Origin: Gordonia terrae
GTDB lineage: Bacteria > Actinomycetota > Actinomycetes > Mycobacteriales > Mycobacteriaceae
NCBI RefSeq assembly: GCF_001698225.1
Contig: NZ_CP016594.1
Span: forward strand, 868,001-932,000
Reading direction: 5' to 3'
Length of the DNA: 64,000 bases
This document shows, one piece after another, positions 51,984 through 61,186 of the stretch. The translations under genes were made by a program, and so were the position numbers. The stretch's first letter is position 1. Each line of letters starts with the position of its first letter. The notes under the pieces are model-generated. The model saw only the letters and a list, made by a program, of their open reading frames with translations, was not told the origin of the DNA and made no database searches.

Positions 51984-52310
51984 TCAGACGGCGTCGCCGC
52001 CGTCGATGCTGCCGTAGTCGCCGACCTCGACGTTGCCCTCGTCGTCGACGGCGGTGTCGAAGGTGCCGTCACCGTCGGTGTCGGCCACTGCGATGTCGGT
52101 GAGACCGTCGGCGTCGGTGTCGGCTTCGATGACGTCGATCTCGCCGTCGGCATCGGTGTCGTAGGCGATGGAGTCGGCCTGGCCGTCGCCGTCGGTGTCG
52201 AGGATGGCGTCGGTGGTGCCGTCACCGTCGACATCGGTGAGTGCGGCGTCGACGGCCCCGTCGCCGTCGGTGTCGATGAGAACGGCGTCGGCGGGGATCT
52301 CGGTGCTCAT
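51984..52310 (-). CDS. Acidic DxDGDG-repeat protein (calcium-binding type)
   Basis: 108 aa from the ATG at 52310 with aggaccc upstream. Almost the whole protein is a repeat: DTDGDGAVDAAL, DVDGDGTTDAIL, DTDGDGQADSIA, DTDADGEIDVIE, DTDADGLTDIAV, DTDGDGTFDTAV, about 12-13 residues each, ending DDEGNVEVGDYGSI. The pattern is that of calcium-binding EF-loop/dockerin or thrombospondin-3 type loops. There is no signal peptide or membrane helix, so it appears cytoplasmic or exported by another route. Very acidic. Function unknown. Confidence 0.7.
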   Translation of the reverse strand: MSTEIPADAVLIDTDGDGAVDAALTDVDGDGTTDAILDTDGDGQADSIAYDTDADGEIDVIEADTDADGLTDIAVADTDGDGTFDTAVDDEGNVEVGDYGSIDGGDAV

Positions 52311-52493
52311 GGTGGGTCCTTCCACGTGGATCGCTGAGGGTGGTGGAGCGCTGCTGGTGCAGTGCTTCCGGGCGGTTCGTGTACTTGGAGGCGGCACCCG
52401 GGGCGAATGTTCCCGAGATGCCAGGAGTCGTTCGATCGGCTGATCCGAGGACCGACTACCGTTTGTCGTACCACTCGACTTCGGAGGTTCACT

Positions 52494-53339
52494 GTGCAGC
52501 AGATCGGCGTCATCGGCGGAGGCACCATGGGTGCGGGCATCGCGGAGGTGTGTGCCAAGGCGGGCAGCGACGTCGTGATCGTCGAGGTCAAGCAGGAGTT
52601 CGCCGACGCCGCGCGATCGCGGGTCGAGAAGTCGTTGGCCAAGGCGGTCAGCCGGAACAAGCTAGCCCAGGACGACGCCGACGCCGCGCTCGGGCGTCTG
52701 CGGGTGACGACCGACTACGCCGACCTCGCCGATCGCGAGCTCGTGATCGAGGCGGCCCCCGAGATCGAAGAGCTCAAGCGCGAGATCTTCGCGAACCTCG
52801 ATCAGGCAACCGGCGCGAACACCATCCTCGCCACGAACACGTCGTCGATCCCGATCATCAAGGTCGCAACGGCGACCAAGACGCCCGAGCGCGTCGTCGG
52901 CGTGCACTTCTTCAACCCGGTGCCGGTGATGCCGCTGGTCGAGATCATCTCCACGCTGACGACCGCGCCCGAGACGGCCGACGCCGTGAGCGCATACGTC
53001 ACCGACACCCTCGGCAAGACCGCGGTCCGCGCGGGCGACCGGTCCGGTTTCATCGTCAACGCCCTGCTCATCCCATACCTGTGTCAGGCGATCCGGATGT
53101 TCGATTCGGGTTACGCCTCGGCCGAGGACATCGACCTCGCGATGAAGGGCGGCTGCGGCTACCCGATGGGTCCGCTGACCCTGCTCGACACCATCGGCCT
53201 CGACGTCACGTTGTCCGCCGCGGAGTCGCTGTACGCGGAGTTCGCCGAACCCCACTATGCGCCGCCGGCCCTGCTGCGCCGCATGGTCGACGCCGGCCGC
53301 CTCGGACGGAAGACCGGTCGCGGTTTCTACACCTACTGA
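52494..53339 (+). CDS. 3-hydroxybutyryl-CoA dehydrogenase
   Basis: 281 aa, GTG start after cggaggt. NAD-binding GVIGGGTMGAGIAEVCAKAG. Acyl-CoA dehydrogenase motifs: LATNTSSIPI, VVGVHFFNPVPVMPLVEII (catalytic His), GFIVNALLIPYLCQAI, and PMGPLTLLDTIGLDV. The single-module size and C-terminal GRKTGRGFYTY are typical of the FadB2/Hbd type. It oxidises (S)-3-hydroxyacyl-CoA, in fatty-acid breakdown or in butyrate metabolism. Ends at a strong terminator. M. tuberculosis FadB2 is the closest match I can name. Confidence 0.93.
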   Translation: MQQIGVIGGGTMGAGIAEVCAKAGSDVVIVEVKQEFADAARSRVEKSLAKAVSRNKLAQDDADAALGRLRVTTDYADLADRELVIEAAPEIEELKREIFANLDQATGANTILATNTSSIPIIKVATATKTPERVVGVHFFNPVPVMPLVEIISTLTTAPETADAVSAYVTDTLGKTAVRAGDRSGFIVNALLIPYLCQAIRMFDSGYASAEDIDLAMKGGCGYPMGPLTLLDTIGLDVTLSAAESLYAEFAEPHYAPPALLRRMVDAGRLGRKTGRGFYTY

Positions 53340-53358
53340 TCCGGCAGAAGACAGACGC

Positions 53359-53394
53359 CGAACCCCGGCTCACCTTCGGGTGAGCCGGGGTTCG
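53359..53394 (+). terminator. Strong hairpin terminator
   Basis: 16-bp perfect stem (53359-53374 with 53379-53394) closed by a stable ttcg tetraloop, 19 bp past the dehydrogenase stop. It is followed by no clear T-run. Confidence 0.85.
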
Positions 53395-53485
53395 CTGCAT
53401 CCGGGACTGTCGACCGATGTGTCGACACGCGCTAAGCTGGCCACGACACAATCAGGCAACACTTGTTATCAGAATGGGCGGGGCC

Positions 53486-54340
53486 ATGACGCAGGGCGAT
53501 CAGCGCATGTCGCGGACCGAGATGGACAACATCGACAGCAGCTTCTTCGCGCGTTCGCTGCTGTCGATGGGGCAGACGATGAGCACGACGAACGTGATCA
53601 TGCAGCTGGCGAACCCGGCGGTCGGATACGGCGTCGCACACAGCAAGGTCGAGAACGGGCGACTCGATCGTCATCCGGTCAAGCGCGCCCGGACCACCGC
53701 GTCGTACCTCGCGGTCGCGATGCTCGGCAACGCCGACGACCGGCGCCGGTACCGGCACGCCGTCAACCGGCAGCACGCACAGGTGCGGTCGGACGAGAAC
53801 AGTCCGGTCGAGTACAACGCGATGAACACCGACCTGCAGCTGTGGGTCGCGGCGTGTCTGTACTACGGCTGGGAGGACATCTACGAACGGGTGCACGGCC
53901 CCCTCCACGGCGCGGATCGCGAGAAGTTCTACCAGCAGGGCAAGGTCTGCGGCACGACGCTGCAGATGCCCGCCGAGGCCTGGCCCGCCACGCGCGACGA
54001 GTTCACGGCCTACTGGGACGACCAGGTCTCGCGCATCGAGATCAGTGACGAGATCCGCGACTTCCTGCTCGACATCGCGAACTTCGGCTACGCGCCGACC
54101 CGCATCCAGGAGAAGTACGGCCCGGTCAAACTCCGCCGGACCATCGGCTATCTGCCCCAGCCGTTCCGCGACGCTCTCCGGGTCGAGTGGACCGACGAGG
54201 ACCAGGAGTGGTTCGACGGCTACATCGCCGGGCTGGTGGAGAAGGAGCGTCGCACGCCGCTGTGGCTGTCCCGATTGGGTTTTCGTCTTCTGCTCGCCGA
54301 TGTTCGGCTTCGGGTCCGGATGGGACGGCCGCTCGTCTAG
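53486..54340 (+). CDS. DUF2236 / MpaB-family oxygenase
   Basis: 284 aa from the ATG at 53486 (an ATG four codons upstream is possible). DUF2236 proteins include latex-clearing Lcp and fungal MpaB and are mostly heme-dependent oxygenases. The motif region RHAVNRQHAQVRSDENSPVE carries the conserved His and Arg; YNAMNTDLQLWVAACLYYGW and MPAEAWPATRDEFTAYWDDQ follow, as in the family. Substrate unknown. The last base overlaps the convergent MFS gene. Confidence 0.85.
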   Translation: MTQGDQRMSRTEMDNIDSSFFARSLLSMGQTMSTTNVIMQLANPAVGYGVAHSKVENGRLDRHPVKRARTTASYLAVAMLGNADDRRRYRHAVNRQHAQVRSDENSPVEYNAMNTDLQLWVAACLYYGWEDIYERVHGPLHGADREKFYQQGKVCGTTLQMPAEAWPATRDEFTAYWDDQVSRIEISDEIRDFLLDIANFGYAPTRIQEKYGPVKLRRTIGYLPQPFRDALRVEWTDEDQEWFDGYIAGLVEKERRTPLWLSRLGFRLLLADVRLRVRMGRPLV

Positions 54341-55623
54341 GGGAGAGCGGCGCCGCTGCGGCGAGCGGCCAGGAAGGCCAGTGCTCCGGCGACCAGACAC
54401 GCGACTGCTCCGACCGCGAGACCGACACGCGCGTCGAAGGTCTCGATGATCGCGCCGACGATCGGACCCCCGATCGGCGTCGACCCCATGAACGCCACCG
54501 ACCACAACGCCATCACCCGACCCCGCATCCGCGGTTCGGAGTTCAGTTGCAGTGTGGCATTGCCGGTCGACATGAACGTGACACTCAGCCAGCCGACTCC
54601 GAAGAGCGCACAGATCGCAGTCGGCAGATTCGGTGCGAGGGCGGTCGCCCCGACCGCGACGCCGAAGCCGAACGCGGCCAGCGTGAGTGGGCGCAGGCCG
54701 GTCGTTCCGCGAGCCGCGACCACCAGGCCGCCGACAACCGCACCCACACCCATCGCCGACGTCATGAAGCCCAGTGCCTCGGGCCCGCCGTCGAACACGA
54801 AGTCCGCGACGGCCGGCAGGGTGACCGGAAAGTTGTACGTCAACGTCCCGACGAGCGCCATCGTGGCCAGCGGAATCCAGAGCGCGGGGCTGCCGCGGAC
54901 ATATCGGAGACCTTCTCGCAGCTGGCCTTTCGCGCGTGGGATCGGGGTCTCCGTCGTGATCTTCGACGAGTCGAGCGCGAGGAGCGAGGCGACCACGGCG
55001 ACGAAGCTGACCGCGTTGACGGCGAAGCACAAACCGGATCCGACGAGGCCGAGGACCACGCCGGCGACGGCCGGACCCACCGCGCGGGCGGCGTTGACCA
55101 TCACCGAGTTGAGGGTGACCGCGTTGCGTATCAGGTTCTTGCCCACGATCTGATGGATGAACGCCTGGCGTGCCGGCTGTTCGAAGGCGTGCCCGAGCCC
55201 GAGCATCACCGCCAATACGCCCACGTGCCAGACCTCCACCACCCCGGTGAGCGTGATGACGGCGAGCGCCGCGGCCAGCAGGCCCATCATCGACTGCAGG
55301 GCGATGAGCAGTCGGCGCCGGTCCACGCGATCGGCGATCACCCCGGCGTACGGACCGATGAGCAGGACGGGCAAGGCCTGGAGGGCGACGATGAGCCCCA
55401 GAACCGATGCCGACCCGCTCAGCGTCAGGACGAGCCAGGCCTGCGCCGTCGCCTGCATCCACGAACCCGTCATCGAGACGGCCATCCCCGCGTAGAACAG
55501 CCGGTAATTGGGGATGCGCAGCGACGCGAACATGCTCGTCCGGTCCGACTCGACGGGGGGATGACCGCCCGGCTCACGGTCCCGCAAATCGTCTTCGATC
55601 TCGGGAACGCGCTCGTCGGTCAT
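54337..55623 (-). CDS. MFS transporter (EntS/DHA3-like)
   Basis: 428 aa, ATG start. Twelve helices with FASLRIPNYRLFYAGMAVSM at the start, motif A-like region GVIADRVDRRRLLIALQS, GHAFEQPARQAFIHQIVGKN, NAARAVGPAVAGVVLG, and MRGRVMALWSVAFMGSTPIG in the second half. This is the pattern of EntS-like exporters, which act on siderophores or drugs. No siderophore gene is adjacent, so the substrate is open. The start faces the SDR gene with 65 bp between. Confidence 0.85.
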   Translation of the reverse strand: MTDERVPEIEDDLRDREPGGHPPVESDRTSMFASLRIPNYRLFYAGMAVSMTGSWMQATAQAWLVLTLSGSASVLGLIVALQALPVLLIGPYAGVIADRVDRRRLLIALQSMMGLLAAALAVITLTGVVEVWHVGVLAVMLGLGHAFEQPARQAFIHQIVGKNLIRNAVTLNSVMVNAARAVGPAVAGVVLGLVGSGLCFAVNAVSFVAVVASLLALDSSKITTETPIPRAKGQLREGLRYVRGSPALWIPLATMALVGTLTYNFPVTLPAVADFVFDGGPEALGFMTSAMGVGAVVGGLVVAARGTTGLRPLTLAAFGFGVAVGATALAPNLPTAICALFGVGWLSVTFMSTGNATLQLNSEPRMRGRVMALWSVAFMGSTPIGGPIVGAIIETFDARVGLAVGAVACLVAGALAFLAARRSGAALP

Positions 55624-55688
55624 CGACGACCATCGTAGGCGCGCGGCGTGAGCCGCCGGGGTGACGCACCTCCAGTAGGGTCGGCAGG

Positions 55689-56381
55689 ATGACTCAGACG
55701 GTGATCGTGTCGGGTGGGACTGGCGGCCTCGGGTCGGCGGTCACCCGGAAGTTGCTCGACGACGGCAGGCGCGTGGTGGTTCCCTGGATCGCCGAGTCCG
55801 AGTTGTCGAGGCTGCCCGAATCGGACCGGCTGGTCGGTGTTCACGCCGATCTCTTCGACGAGGCGTCGGTGGCCGAGGTCGTGGCGGTCGCGGCCGGTGA
55901 CGCGTCGGCGCCGGTGACCGCGGTGGTGAATCTGGTGGGCGGTTTCGCGATGGGGGACCGGGTCGACGCCACGCCGGTCGACGAGTTCGAGCGCCTCCTG
56001 CGGCTCAACCTGCGGCCGCTGTATCTGCTGTCCGCGGCGGCGATCCCGAAGCTCGTCAAGGCCGGTGGCGGGTCGATCGTCGGGGTGTCGGCCAAGGCGG
56101 CGTTCGCGCCCTTCTCCGGTGCGGCGGGTTACATCACGTCGAAGGCGGCGGTGTGGGCGTTCATCAGTGCGCTCGCCGCCGAGTACAAGTCCGACGGCGT
56201 CCGGGCCAACGCGATCTTGCCGTCGGTGATCGACACCCCGGGCAACCGGGCGAGTCAGCCCGACTCGTCCCGCGCGGGTTGGGTGTCGCCGGAGTCGATC
56301 GCGGAAACGATCTCGTTCCTGGTCTCCGATGCCTCCAGCGCGATCACCGGAGCGCAGATCCCGGTGCCCGGCGTCGGCTGA
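55689..56381 (+). CDS. SDR-family oxidoreductase
   Basis: 230 aa, ATG start. Short form: cofactor-binding VSGGTGGLGSAVTRKLLDDG, VVNLVGGFAMGD at the NAG position, and the catalytic pair YITSKAAVWAFI. C-terminal TGAQIPVPGVG. No substrate evidence. Transcribed alone between divergent and convergent genes. Confidence 0.88.
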   Translation: MTQTVIVSGGTGGLGSAVTRKLLDDGRRVVVPWIAESELSRLPESDRLVGVHADLFDEASVAEVVAVAAGDASAPVTAVVNLVGGFAMGDRVDATPVDEFERLLRLNLRPLYLLSAAAIPKLVKAGGGSIVGVSAKAAFAPFSGAAGYITSKAAVWAFISALAAEYKSDGVRANAILPSVIDTPGNRASQPDSSRAGWVSPESIAETISFLVSDASSAITGAQIPVPGVG

Positions 56382-56398
56382 GCCGGGCACGATCGGAG

Positions 56399-56440
56399 AT
56401 CAGGCGCACAGTCGACGGAATCAGACGCACAGTCGACGGG
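56399..56440. repeat. Two-copy 21-bp direct repeat
   Basis: 56399-56419 and 56420-56440 are the same 21-mer with two changes (atcaggcgcacagtcgacgga type). They lie between the SDR stop and the convergent MaoC gene. Function unknown. Confidence 0.7.
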
Positions 56441-56474
56441 GCCTCGAAACCGCTGCAGCGCAACCGTTCGGGGA

Positions 56475-56942
56475 TCAGTCGCGCGAACGGCGCGGACGGG
56501 CGTGCACATAGGCCTCGACGACCGTGCGCATCACGGGTTTGCCCTCGCCGTTTCGCAGCTCCGCCGACGAGGTGACCAGTGCGCGGTCGCGGTCGTCGAA
56601 TTCGATCGCGTCGATGACGGTCGACCCGGTGAGGGTGTCGCCGGGTCGGACCGGACGCAGGAACTCCACGTCGCCGAGTCGCTTCCCGGCGATCACCCGC
56701 CAATTGGTCAGCACGCCGGTGACATTGAGCTTCTGATAGATCGACATCGTGTGCAGCCCACTGGCGATGAGCCCTCGGTAGGGTCCGCGTTCGGCGACGT
56801 CCTTGTCCACGTGGAAGTCCTGCGGATCCCATGCGCGAGCGAAGTCGAGGAGTTCCTCTTCGCTGACGACATGCTCGCCGAACTCGAAGATCTGGCCCAC
56901 GGACAGGTCATCGGCCCACAAGCGGTCCGATGCGTCGCTCAC
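56475..56942 (-). CDS. MaoC-type hydratase/dehydratase
   Basis: 155 aa, GTG start overlapping the mycolyltransferase-like gene stop (GTGA). Hot-dog fold: LSVGQIFEFGEHVVSEEELL, then the R-hydratase signature region DFARAWDPQDFHVDKDVAER, GLIASGLHTMSIYQKLNV and FLRPVRPGDTLTGSTVI. The expected Asp/His pair is in DPQDFH. It should hydrate an (R)-enoyl-CoA or act in lipid modification. Co-transcribed with the mycolyltransferase-like gene, which hints at an envelope-lipid role. Confidence 0.87.
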   Translation of the reverse strand: MSDASDRLWADDLSVGQIFEFGEHVVSEEELLDFARAWDPQDFHVDKDVAERGPYRGLIASGLHTMSIYQKLNVTGVLTNWRVIAGKRLGDVEFLRPVRPGDTLTGSTVIDAIEFDDRDRALVTSSAELRNGEGKPVMRTVVEAYVHARPRRSRD

Positions 56943-57949
56943 CTCAGGTCTGCCGCGATCTTCGGCCAGGTGGTCTCGAGGTCACGTTCCCAGTAGCCCC
57001 ACGAGTGCGTGCCGCTCGGCCGGAAGGTGACCTCGTGCGGCACCTTGAGGGCCCGCATGCGCGAGACCATCTGCTTGGTGCACTCGTTGACCGCGGCCTC
57101 GATGATGCCGCCGATGACCATCTGGTTGGCCAGCGTCAGCGGATCGCCGGCGACCAGCGGCGCCTCGAGCCGGTCGAACTGACCGGGCATGCCGGTCCCG
57201 CTGGTCATGTAGACCTTGGTGCCGCGCAGCTTGTCCGCGTGGATGTACGGGTCGTTGTCCCGCCAGCCCGCCGAGTTGACCGGTCCCCACATGTTGTTCA
57301 GGTTGCCCTGCCCGCGGTCGGCGACGACCATCCGGATGTAGGCCTGTCCGACCGGATCGCTGGTGCGGGCGCATCCGCTGTAGGCGGCGGCCGACCGGTA
57401 CAGCTTCGGTGCGGCGATCGCGAGATTGAGCACCGACGTGCCGGCCATCGAGATCCCGGCGATCGCGTTGACCCCGGTGGTGTCGAATTCCTTGTCCACC
57501 AGCGGTGGGAGTTCCTTGGTGAGGAACGTCGTCCACTTGTTGCGGCCGAGCACCGGATCGTCGTGCTGCCAGTCGGTGTAATACGAGAACGCGCCGCCGA
57601 TCGGCGTGACGACGTTGACCTCTTTGTCGGCGAAGAACTTCGCGTACTGGGTCTTGGCCGCCCAGGTCGCCGAGTCCTCGCCGCCGCCGGCGCCGTTGAG
57701 CAGGTAGAGCGTGGGGCGCGACTTGGTCGTGTCCTTGGGGCGCAGCACGTTGACCGGGATGAGTTTGCGCATCGCCGCCGAGTACACGATGAGGGTCGAC
57801 TGCTGGGCCGAGTCGTGGACCACGGTGTCGACGCGGGCGCGATCGGGGTCGGGTGTGGGTTCGGCCAGCGCGGCCGGAGCCCATCCGGCGGTCGCGACCG
57901 CAACGGCACATCCGGCGACGCACAGTCGTCGCAACCAGGAGGATCGCAC
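56939..57949 (-). CDS. Secreted antigen-85-like mycolyltransferase/esterase
   Basis: 336 aa, GTG start with agggg upstream. Sec signal peptide (LRRLCVAGCAVAVATAGWAP, cleavage at ALA|E). Antigen-85 fold: LIPVNVLRP, TLYLLNGAGGGEDSATWAAK, VVTPIGGAFSYYTDWQ, nucleophile GISMAGTSVLNLAI, and a late HSWGYWERDL. Such enzymes transfer mycolic acids onto trehalose or arabinogalactan and support the mycolate-containing host assignment. Whether it is a mycolyltransferase or an esterase cannot be settled by sequence. Overlaps the MaoC gene. Confidence 0.88.
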   Translation of the reverse strand: MRSSWLRRLCVAGCAVAVATAGWAPAALAEPTPDPDRARVDTVVHDSAQQSTLIVYSAAMRKLIPVNVLRPKDTTKSRPTLYLLNGAGGGEDSATWAAKTQYAKFFADKEVNVVTPIGGAFSYYTDWQHDDPVLGRNKWTTFLTKELPPLVDKEFDTTGVNAIAGISMAGTSVLNLAIAAPKLYRSAAAYSGCARTSDPVGQAYIRMVVADRGQGNLNNMWGPVNSAGWRDNDPYIHADKLRGTKVYMTSGTGMPGQFDRLEAPLVAGDPLTLANQMVIGGIIEAAVNECTKQMVSRMRALKVPHEVTFRPSGTHSWGYWERDLETTWPKIAADLR

Positions 57950-58072
57950 CTCTAGCCCCTTCTGTTAACAAAATTCTCAGACGTAACAAAGGTAGCCGAG
58001 AACGTCGAGGGCACCCAACCCGAGAAGGCCCTCGTCACCCAGTTGTGACGTCACTTTCGAGGGGGGAGGTGA

Positions 58073-58723
58073 CTACTTGGCGCGATCTTTGAGCAGCAGT
58101 CGGACGGTCAGCTCGAGTCGGTTGGTGACGTCGGTGGCCGACGCCCGACGGGTGAGCCACTGCACGAGGTTCGACATCCACACGTCGGAGAGGACACGGG
58201 CGATCGCGAGATCTTCTTCGGTCGGCTCCCCGTTGTCGACGATGGCGCCCGCGAGGAGCCGGTCGATGATCCCGGCGACCTGGTCGACCTCGGCGGTGGC
58301 GGATGCATCGGCGAACATGAAGGCGCGCGTCATCGCCTCGGTCAGGAGCGGATCGCGCTGCATGGCGAAGGTGATCATGTCCAGGACATGCCGGAGCCGG
58401 TCGATGGCGGTGTCGCCGCGCAGCTGCGAGCGGTCGACCTTGGACTCGACGCGCTCGAACTCGCGGGCCAGCGCGGTGACCAGCAGGTGGACCTTCGACG
58501 GGAAATAGCGATACAGCGTGCCGACGGCCACATCGGCCTTGTCGGCGACGGTGCGCATCTGCACGGCGTCGTAGCCGCCCTTGGATGCCAGGGCGAGGGT
58601 GGCGTCCAGGATGCGGCGGCGACGTTCGCGCTGCGCGGTGGAGCCGGCTTCGGATGAGGCGGCAGGCGCCGCAGCCCCGTTGGGAGCGTCGACCGCGGCG
58701 TTGCCGGGTGCAGAACGGGCCAT
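58073..58723 (-). CDS. kstR: KstR, repressor of sterol catabolism
   Basis: 216 aa from the ATG at 58723; a TTG nine codons upstream is less likely. The HTH and ligand domain follow M. tuberculosis KstR closely: AQRERRRRILDATLALASKG, VADKADVAVGTLYRYFPSKV, DPLLTEAMTRAFMFADASAT, ARVLSDVWMSNLVQWLTRRA. The first 35 residues are an Ala-rich extension without an equivalent. It represses cholesterol side-chain and ring genes and is released by 3-oxo-steroid CoA thioesters. Its operator lies in the 133-bp gap to the divergent fadE34, which shows autoregulation. Confidence 0.95.
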   Translation of the reverse strand: MARSAPGNAAVDAPNGAAAPAASSEAGSTAQRERRRRILDATLALASKGGYDAVQMRTVADKADVAVGTLYRYFPSKVHLLVTALAREFERVESKVDRSQLRGDTAIDRLRHVLDMITFAMQRDPLLTEAMTRAFMFADASATAEVDQVAGIIDRLLAGAIVDNGEPTEEDLAIARVLSDVWMSNLVQWLTRRASATDVTNRLELTVRLLLKDRAK

Positions 58724-58806
58724 GTGCTCTCGAACATCCTCACGTGTCAAACGGTCTGGCGGGTGGATCGCGGGTGGGTACCCGATCCGAGTACACCCAT
58801 GGCATA

Positions 58807-58822
58807 TTAGAACAGGTTCTAA
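58807..58822. promoter_or_regulatory. KstR operator (fadE34/kstR)
   Basis: Palindrome ttagaacaggttctaa, matching the published KstR consensus of tagaac and gttcta halves spaced by two bases. It is 34 bp before the fadE34 start and 83 bp from kstR, and would control both. Confidence 0.93.
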
Positions 58823-58856
58823 TTATTCGTCACAACTCGACATACAGGGATTGCCA

Positions 58857-61067
58857 GTGACAATCGCCACGTCTTCCGAGCAGATCGCGGTGCGCGACAG
58901 CATCGCGTCCTGGGCGCGCTCCACCAGTGTGACCGACATCGTCCGTTCCGACATCGACAAGCCCCGCGACCAGTGGACGCAGTTGCTGTCCCAGATCGCC
59001 GACCTGGGCGTGTTCGCCGCAGCGGTCCCCGAGACCTCCGACGGCCTCGGGGCGAGTTTCCTCGACGTGGCCGCCATGCTCGAGCAGTGCGGGGTCGACC
59101 TCGTCCCCGGCCCGCTGGGTCCGACGGTGTCCGCGGCGATCGCGCTTGCGATCGCCCGCCGCGACGCGCACGAGGGTGGCGCCGACCGGGGCGCCGCGCT
59201 GTTGCCGGAGGTGCTCGCCGGATCGGTGCCGGTGGTGACGCCTGCGACGAGTTACGCCGGGGTGGCCCGCGAACTGTCCGGCGGCGACCTCGACCTCGGG
59301 CTCGTCGGCGGGTACGTCGAGGGTTGCGCCGTCCTGGTCGAGTTCGGGACCGCCGACCGCGAACGGTCGTGGTGGATCGTCCCGCCGGGTGTCGGCGTCG
59401 CCAATGTCGCGCCGCAGACCCCGCTCGACGGCACCGCATCGGTCAGCCGCGTCCGCGTGTCCGAGATCGAGGTCGACGACCTGATCGAACTCGGGGACCC
59501 GACGTTCGTCGCCGGCTTGCTGTCGGCGACGCTCGCCGCCTACCAGAGCGGCGTCACCCGGTGGGCCCTCGACACCGCCGTCGAGTACGCGAAGGTCCGC
59601 ACGCAGTTCGGCGTGCCGATCGGATCGTTCCAGGCGATCAAGCACATCTGTGCGGAGATGTTGTGCCGCAGTGAACGGGTCACCGCGGTCGCATGGGACG
59701 TCGCCCGCGCGGTCGACGACGTGCTCGCGGCCGCGCCGGGGGACGAGCTCGTCTCCGCCCGCGAGCAACTCGAGATCAGCAGGCTGGCGGCCGACGTCGT
59801 GGTCGGTCGCGACCCGGTCGCCAACACCAAGGACTGCGTTCAGGTTCTCGGCGGGATCGGGTTCACCTTCGAGCACGACGCCCATCTCTATCTCCGTGCG
59901 GCGCTCGCCGCGCAGGCGACGCTGGCGAACGCGTCGTCGCACGCCGCCGCACTCGCCGGGCTCGGCCTGTCGGGGACGCGGCGACGTTTCCGTCTCGACC
60001 TGTCGCAGGTCGAGGACCGGCGCGAGGAGGTCCGGGCCACCGTCGCGGCGATCGCCGACGCGGCCCCGGACGAGCGCCGCAGACTCCTCGCCGAGACCGG
60101 CTATCTGACCCCGCATTGGCCGGCGCCGCACGGCCTGGGTGCGGACGCGGCGCTGCAATTGCTGATCGACATCGAGCTCGAGTCGGCCGGCATCGAGCGG
60201 CCCGATCTGGTGATCGGCGCGTGGGCGATCCCGACGATCCTCGAGCACGGCACCGACGCGCAACGTGAACGGTTCGTCGCGCCGACACTCGCCGGCGACA
60301 TCGTGTGGTGTCAGTTGTTCTCCGAGCCCGAGGCGGGCTCGGACCTGGCCGCGTTGCGAACCCGAGCCGAGCGGGTCGACGGCGGCTGGCGACTGGACGG
60401 GCAGAAGATCTGGACCTCGCAGGCCCACAACGCCCAGTGGGCGATCTGTCTCGCGCGCACCGATCCCGACGCGCCCAAGAACAAGGGCATCACCTATTTC
60501 CTCGTCGACATGAGTTCGCCCGGAATCGACATCCGTCCGTTGCGCGAGCTCTCCGGACGGGCCAACTTCAACGAGGTCTTCCTCGACGGCGTCGTCGTGC
60601 CCGATGACTGCGTCGTCGGCGACGTGAACGGCGGCTGGCGCTTGGCCCGCACCACCCTCGCGAACGAGCGGGTGGCAATGGGTGGGACCGGTCTGGGCAA
60701 GGAGATGGAGGCGCTGCTGTCGCAGGTGCGGTCGATGGACCGGGAGCTGACCGACGAGGAGCTGTCGGCGCTCGGCATGCAGCTCGCCGACGCGCATGTC
60801 GGCCGGGTCCTCGATGCGCGGGCGGCGACGAGGCAACTGGCCGGGCTCGATCCGGGCGCGTTGTCGAGTGTGCGCAAACTGATCGGCGTCGAACACCGGC
60901 AGTCCGTGCCCGATCTCGCGCTGCGGCTCCTGGGGGCCGCCGGTCTGGCGGCGTCCGAGGCCTCCGACGCGGTGCTGCAGAACCGGTGCCTGTCCATCGC
61001 GGGCGGGACGACCCAGATCCTGCGCACGGCTGCTGCGGAACGCATTCTCGGTTTGCCCCGGTCCTGA
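58857..61067 (+). CDS. fadE34: FadE34-type tandem acyl-CoA dehydrogenase
   Basis: 736 aa, GTG start at 58857. Two acyl-CoA dehydrogenase modules in one chain: N-module to about residue 375 (LGVFAAAVPETSDGLGASFL, VEYAKVRTQFGVPIGSFQAI), and C-module from about 400 (YLTPHWPAPHGLGADAALQL, LFSEPEAGSDLAALRTRAER, DGQKIWTSQAHNAQWAICLA, NRCLSIAGGTTQILRT). The layout mimics the heteromeric alpha2-beta2 steroid enzymes. In M. tuberculosis this gene (Rv3573c, ChsE3) is also beside kstR and acts on short steroid side-chains; the substrate here is inferred. KstR box 34 bp upstream. Confidence 0.93.
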   Translation: MTIATSSEQIAVRDSIASWARSTSVTDIVRSDIDKPRDQWTQLLSQIADLGVFAAAVPETSDGLGASFLDVAAMLEQCGVDLVPGPLGPTVSAAIALAIARRDAHEGGADRGAALLPEVLAGSVPVVTPATSYAGVARELSGGDLDLGLVGGYVEGCAVLVEFGTADRERSWWIVPPGVGVANVAPQTPLDGTASVSRVRVSEIEVDDLIELGDPTFVAGLLSATLAAYQSGVTRWALDTAVEYAKVRTQFGVPIGSFQAIKHICAEMLCRSERVTAVAWDVARAVDDVLAAAPGDELVSAREQLEISRLAADVVVGRDPVANTKDCVQVLGGIGFTFEHDAHLYLRAALAAQATLANASSHAAALAGLGLSGTRRRFRLDLSQVEDRREEVRATVAAIADAAPDERRRLLAETGYLTPHWPAPHGLGADAALQLLIDIELESAGIERPDLVIGAWAIPTILEHGTDAQRERFVAPTLAGDIVWCQLFSEPEAGSDLAALRTRAERVDGGWRLDGQKIWTSQAHNAQWAICLARTDPDAPKNKGITYFLVDMSSPGIDIRPLRELSGRANFNEVFLDGVVVPDDCVVGDVNGGWRLARTTLANERVAMGGTGLGKEMEALLSQVRSMDRELTDEELSALGMQLADAHVGRVLDARAATRQLAGLDPGALSSVRKLIGVEHRQSVPDLALRLLGAAGLAASEASDAVLQNRCLSIAGGTTQILRTAAAERILGLPRS

Positions 61068-61137
61068 CTGCGGCCGAAATGCCGAAACCGCAGATAGGCG
61101 CCGATTCCGACACCCTTGCGCACGGATTCTGATACAA

Positions 61138-61153
61138 CTAGAACAGGTTCTAG
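61138..61153. promoter_or_regulatory. KstR operator (fadE28 operon)
   Basis: Perfect 16-bp palindrome ctagaacaggttctag. The inner 14 bases are the same as in the box at 58807. It ends 33 bp before the fadE28 start. It defines fadE34 and the fadE28 group as two separate KstR-controlled units. Confidence 0.95.
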
Positions 61154-61186
61154 TTCTTGACGGGTTCATGGTGAGGGAGGCACAGG

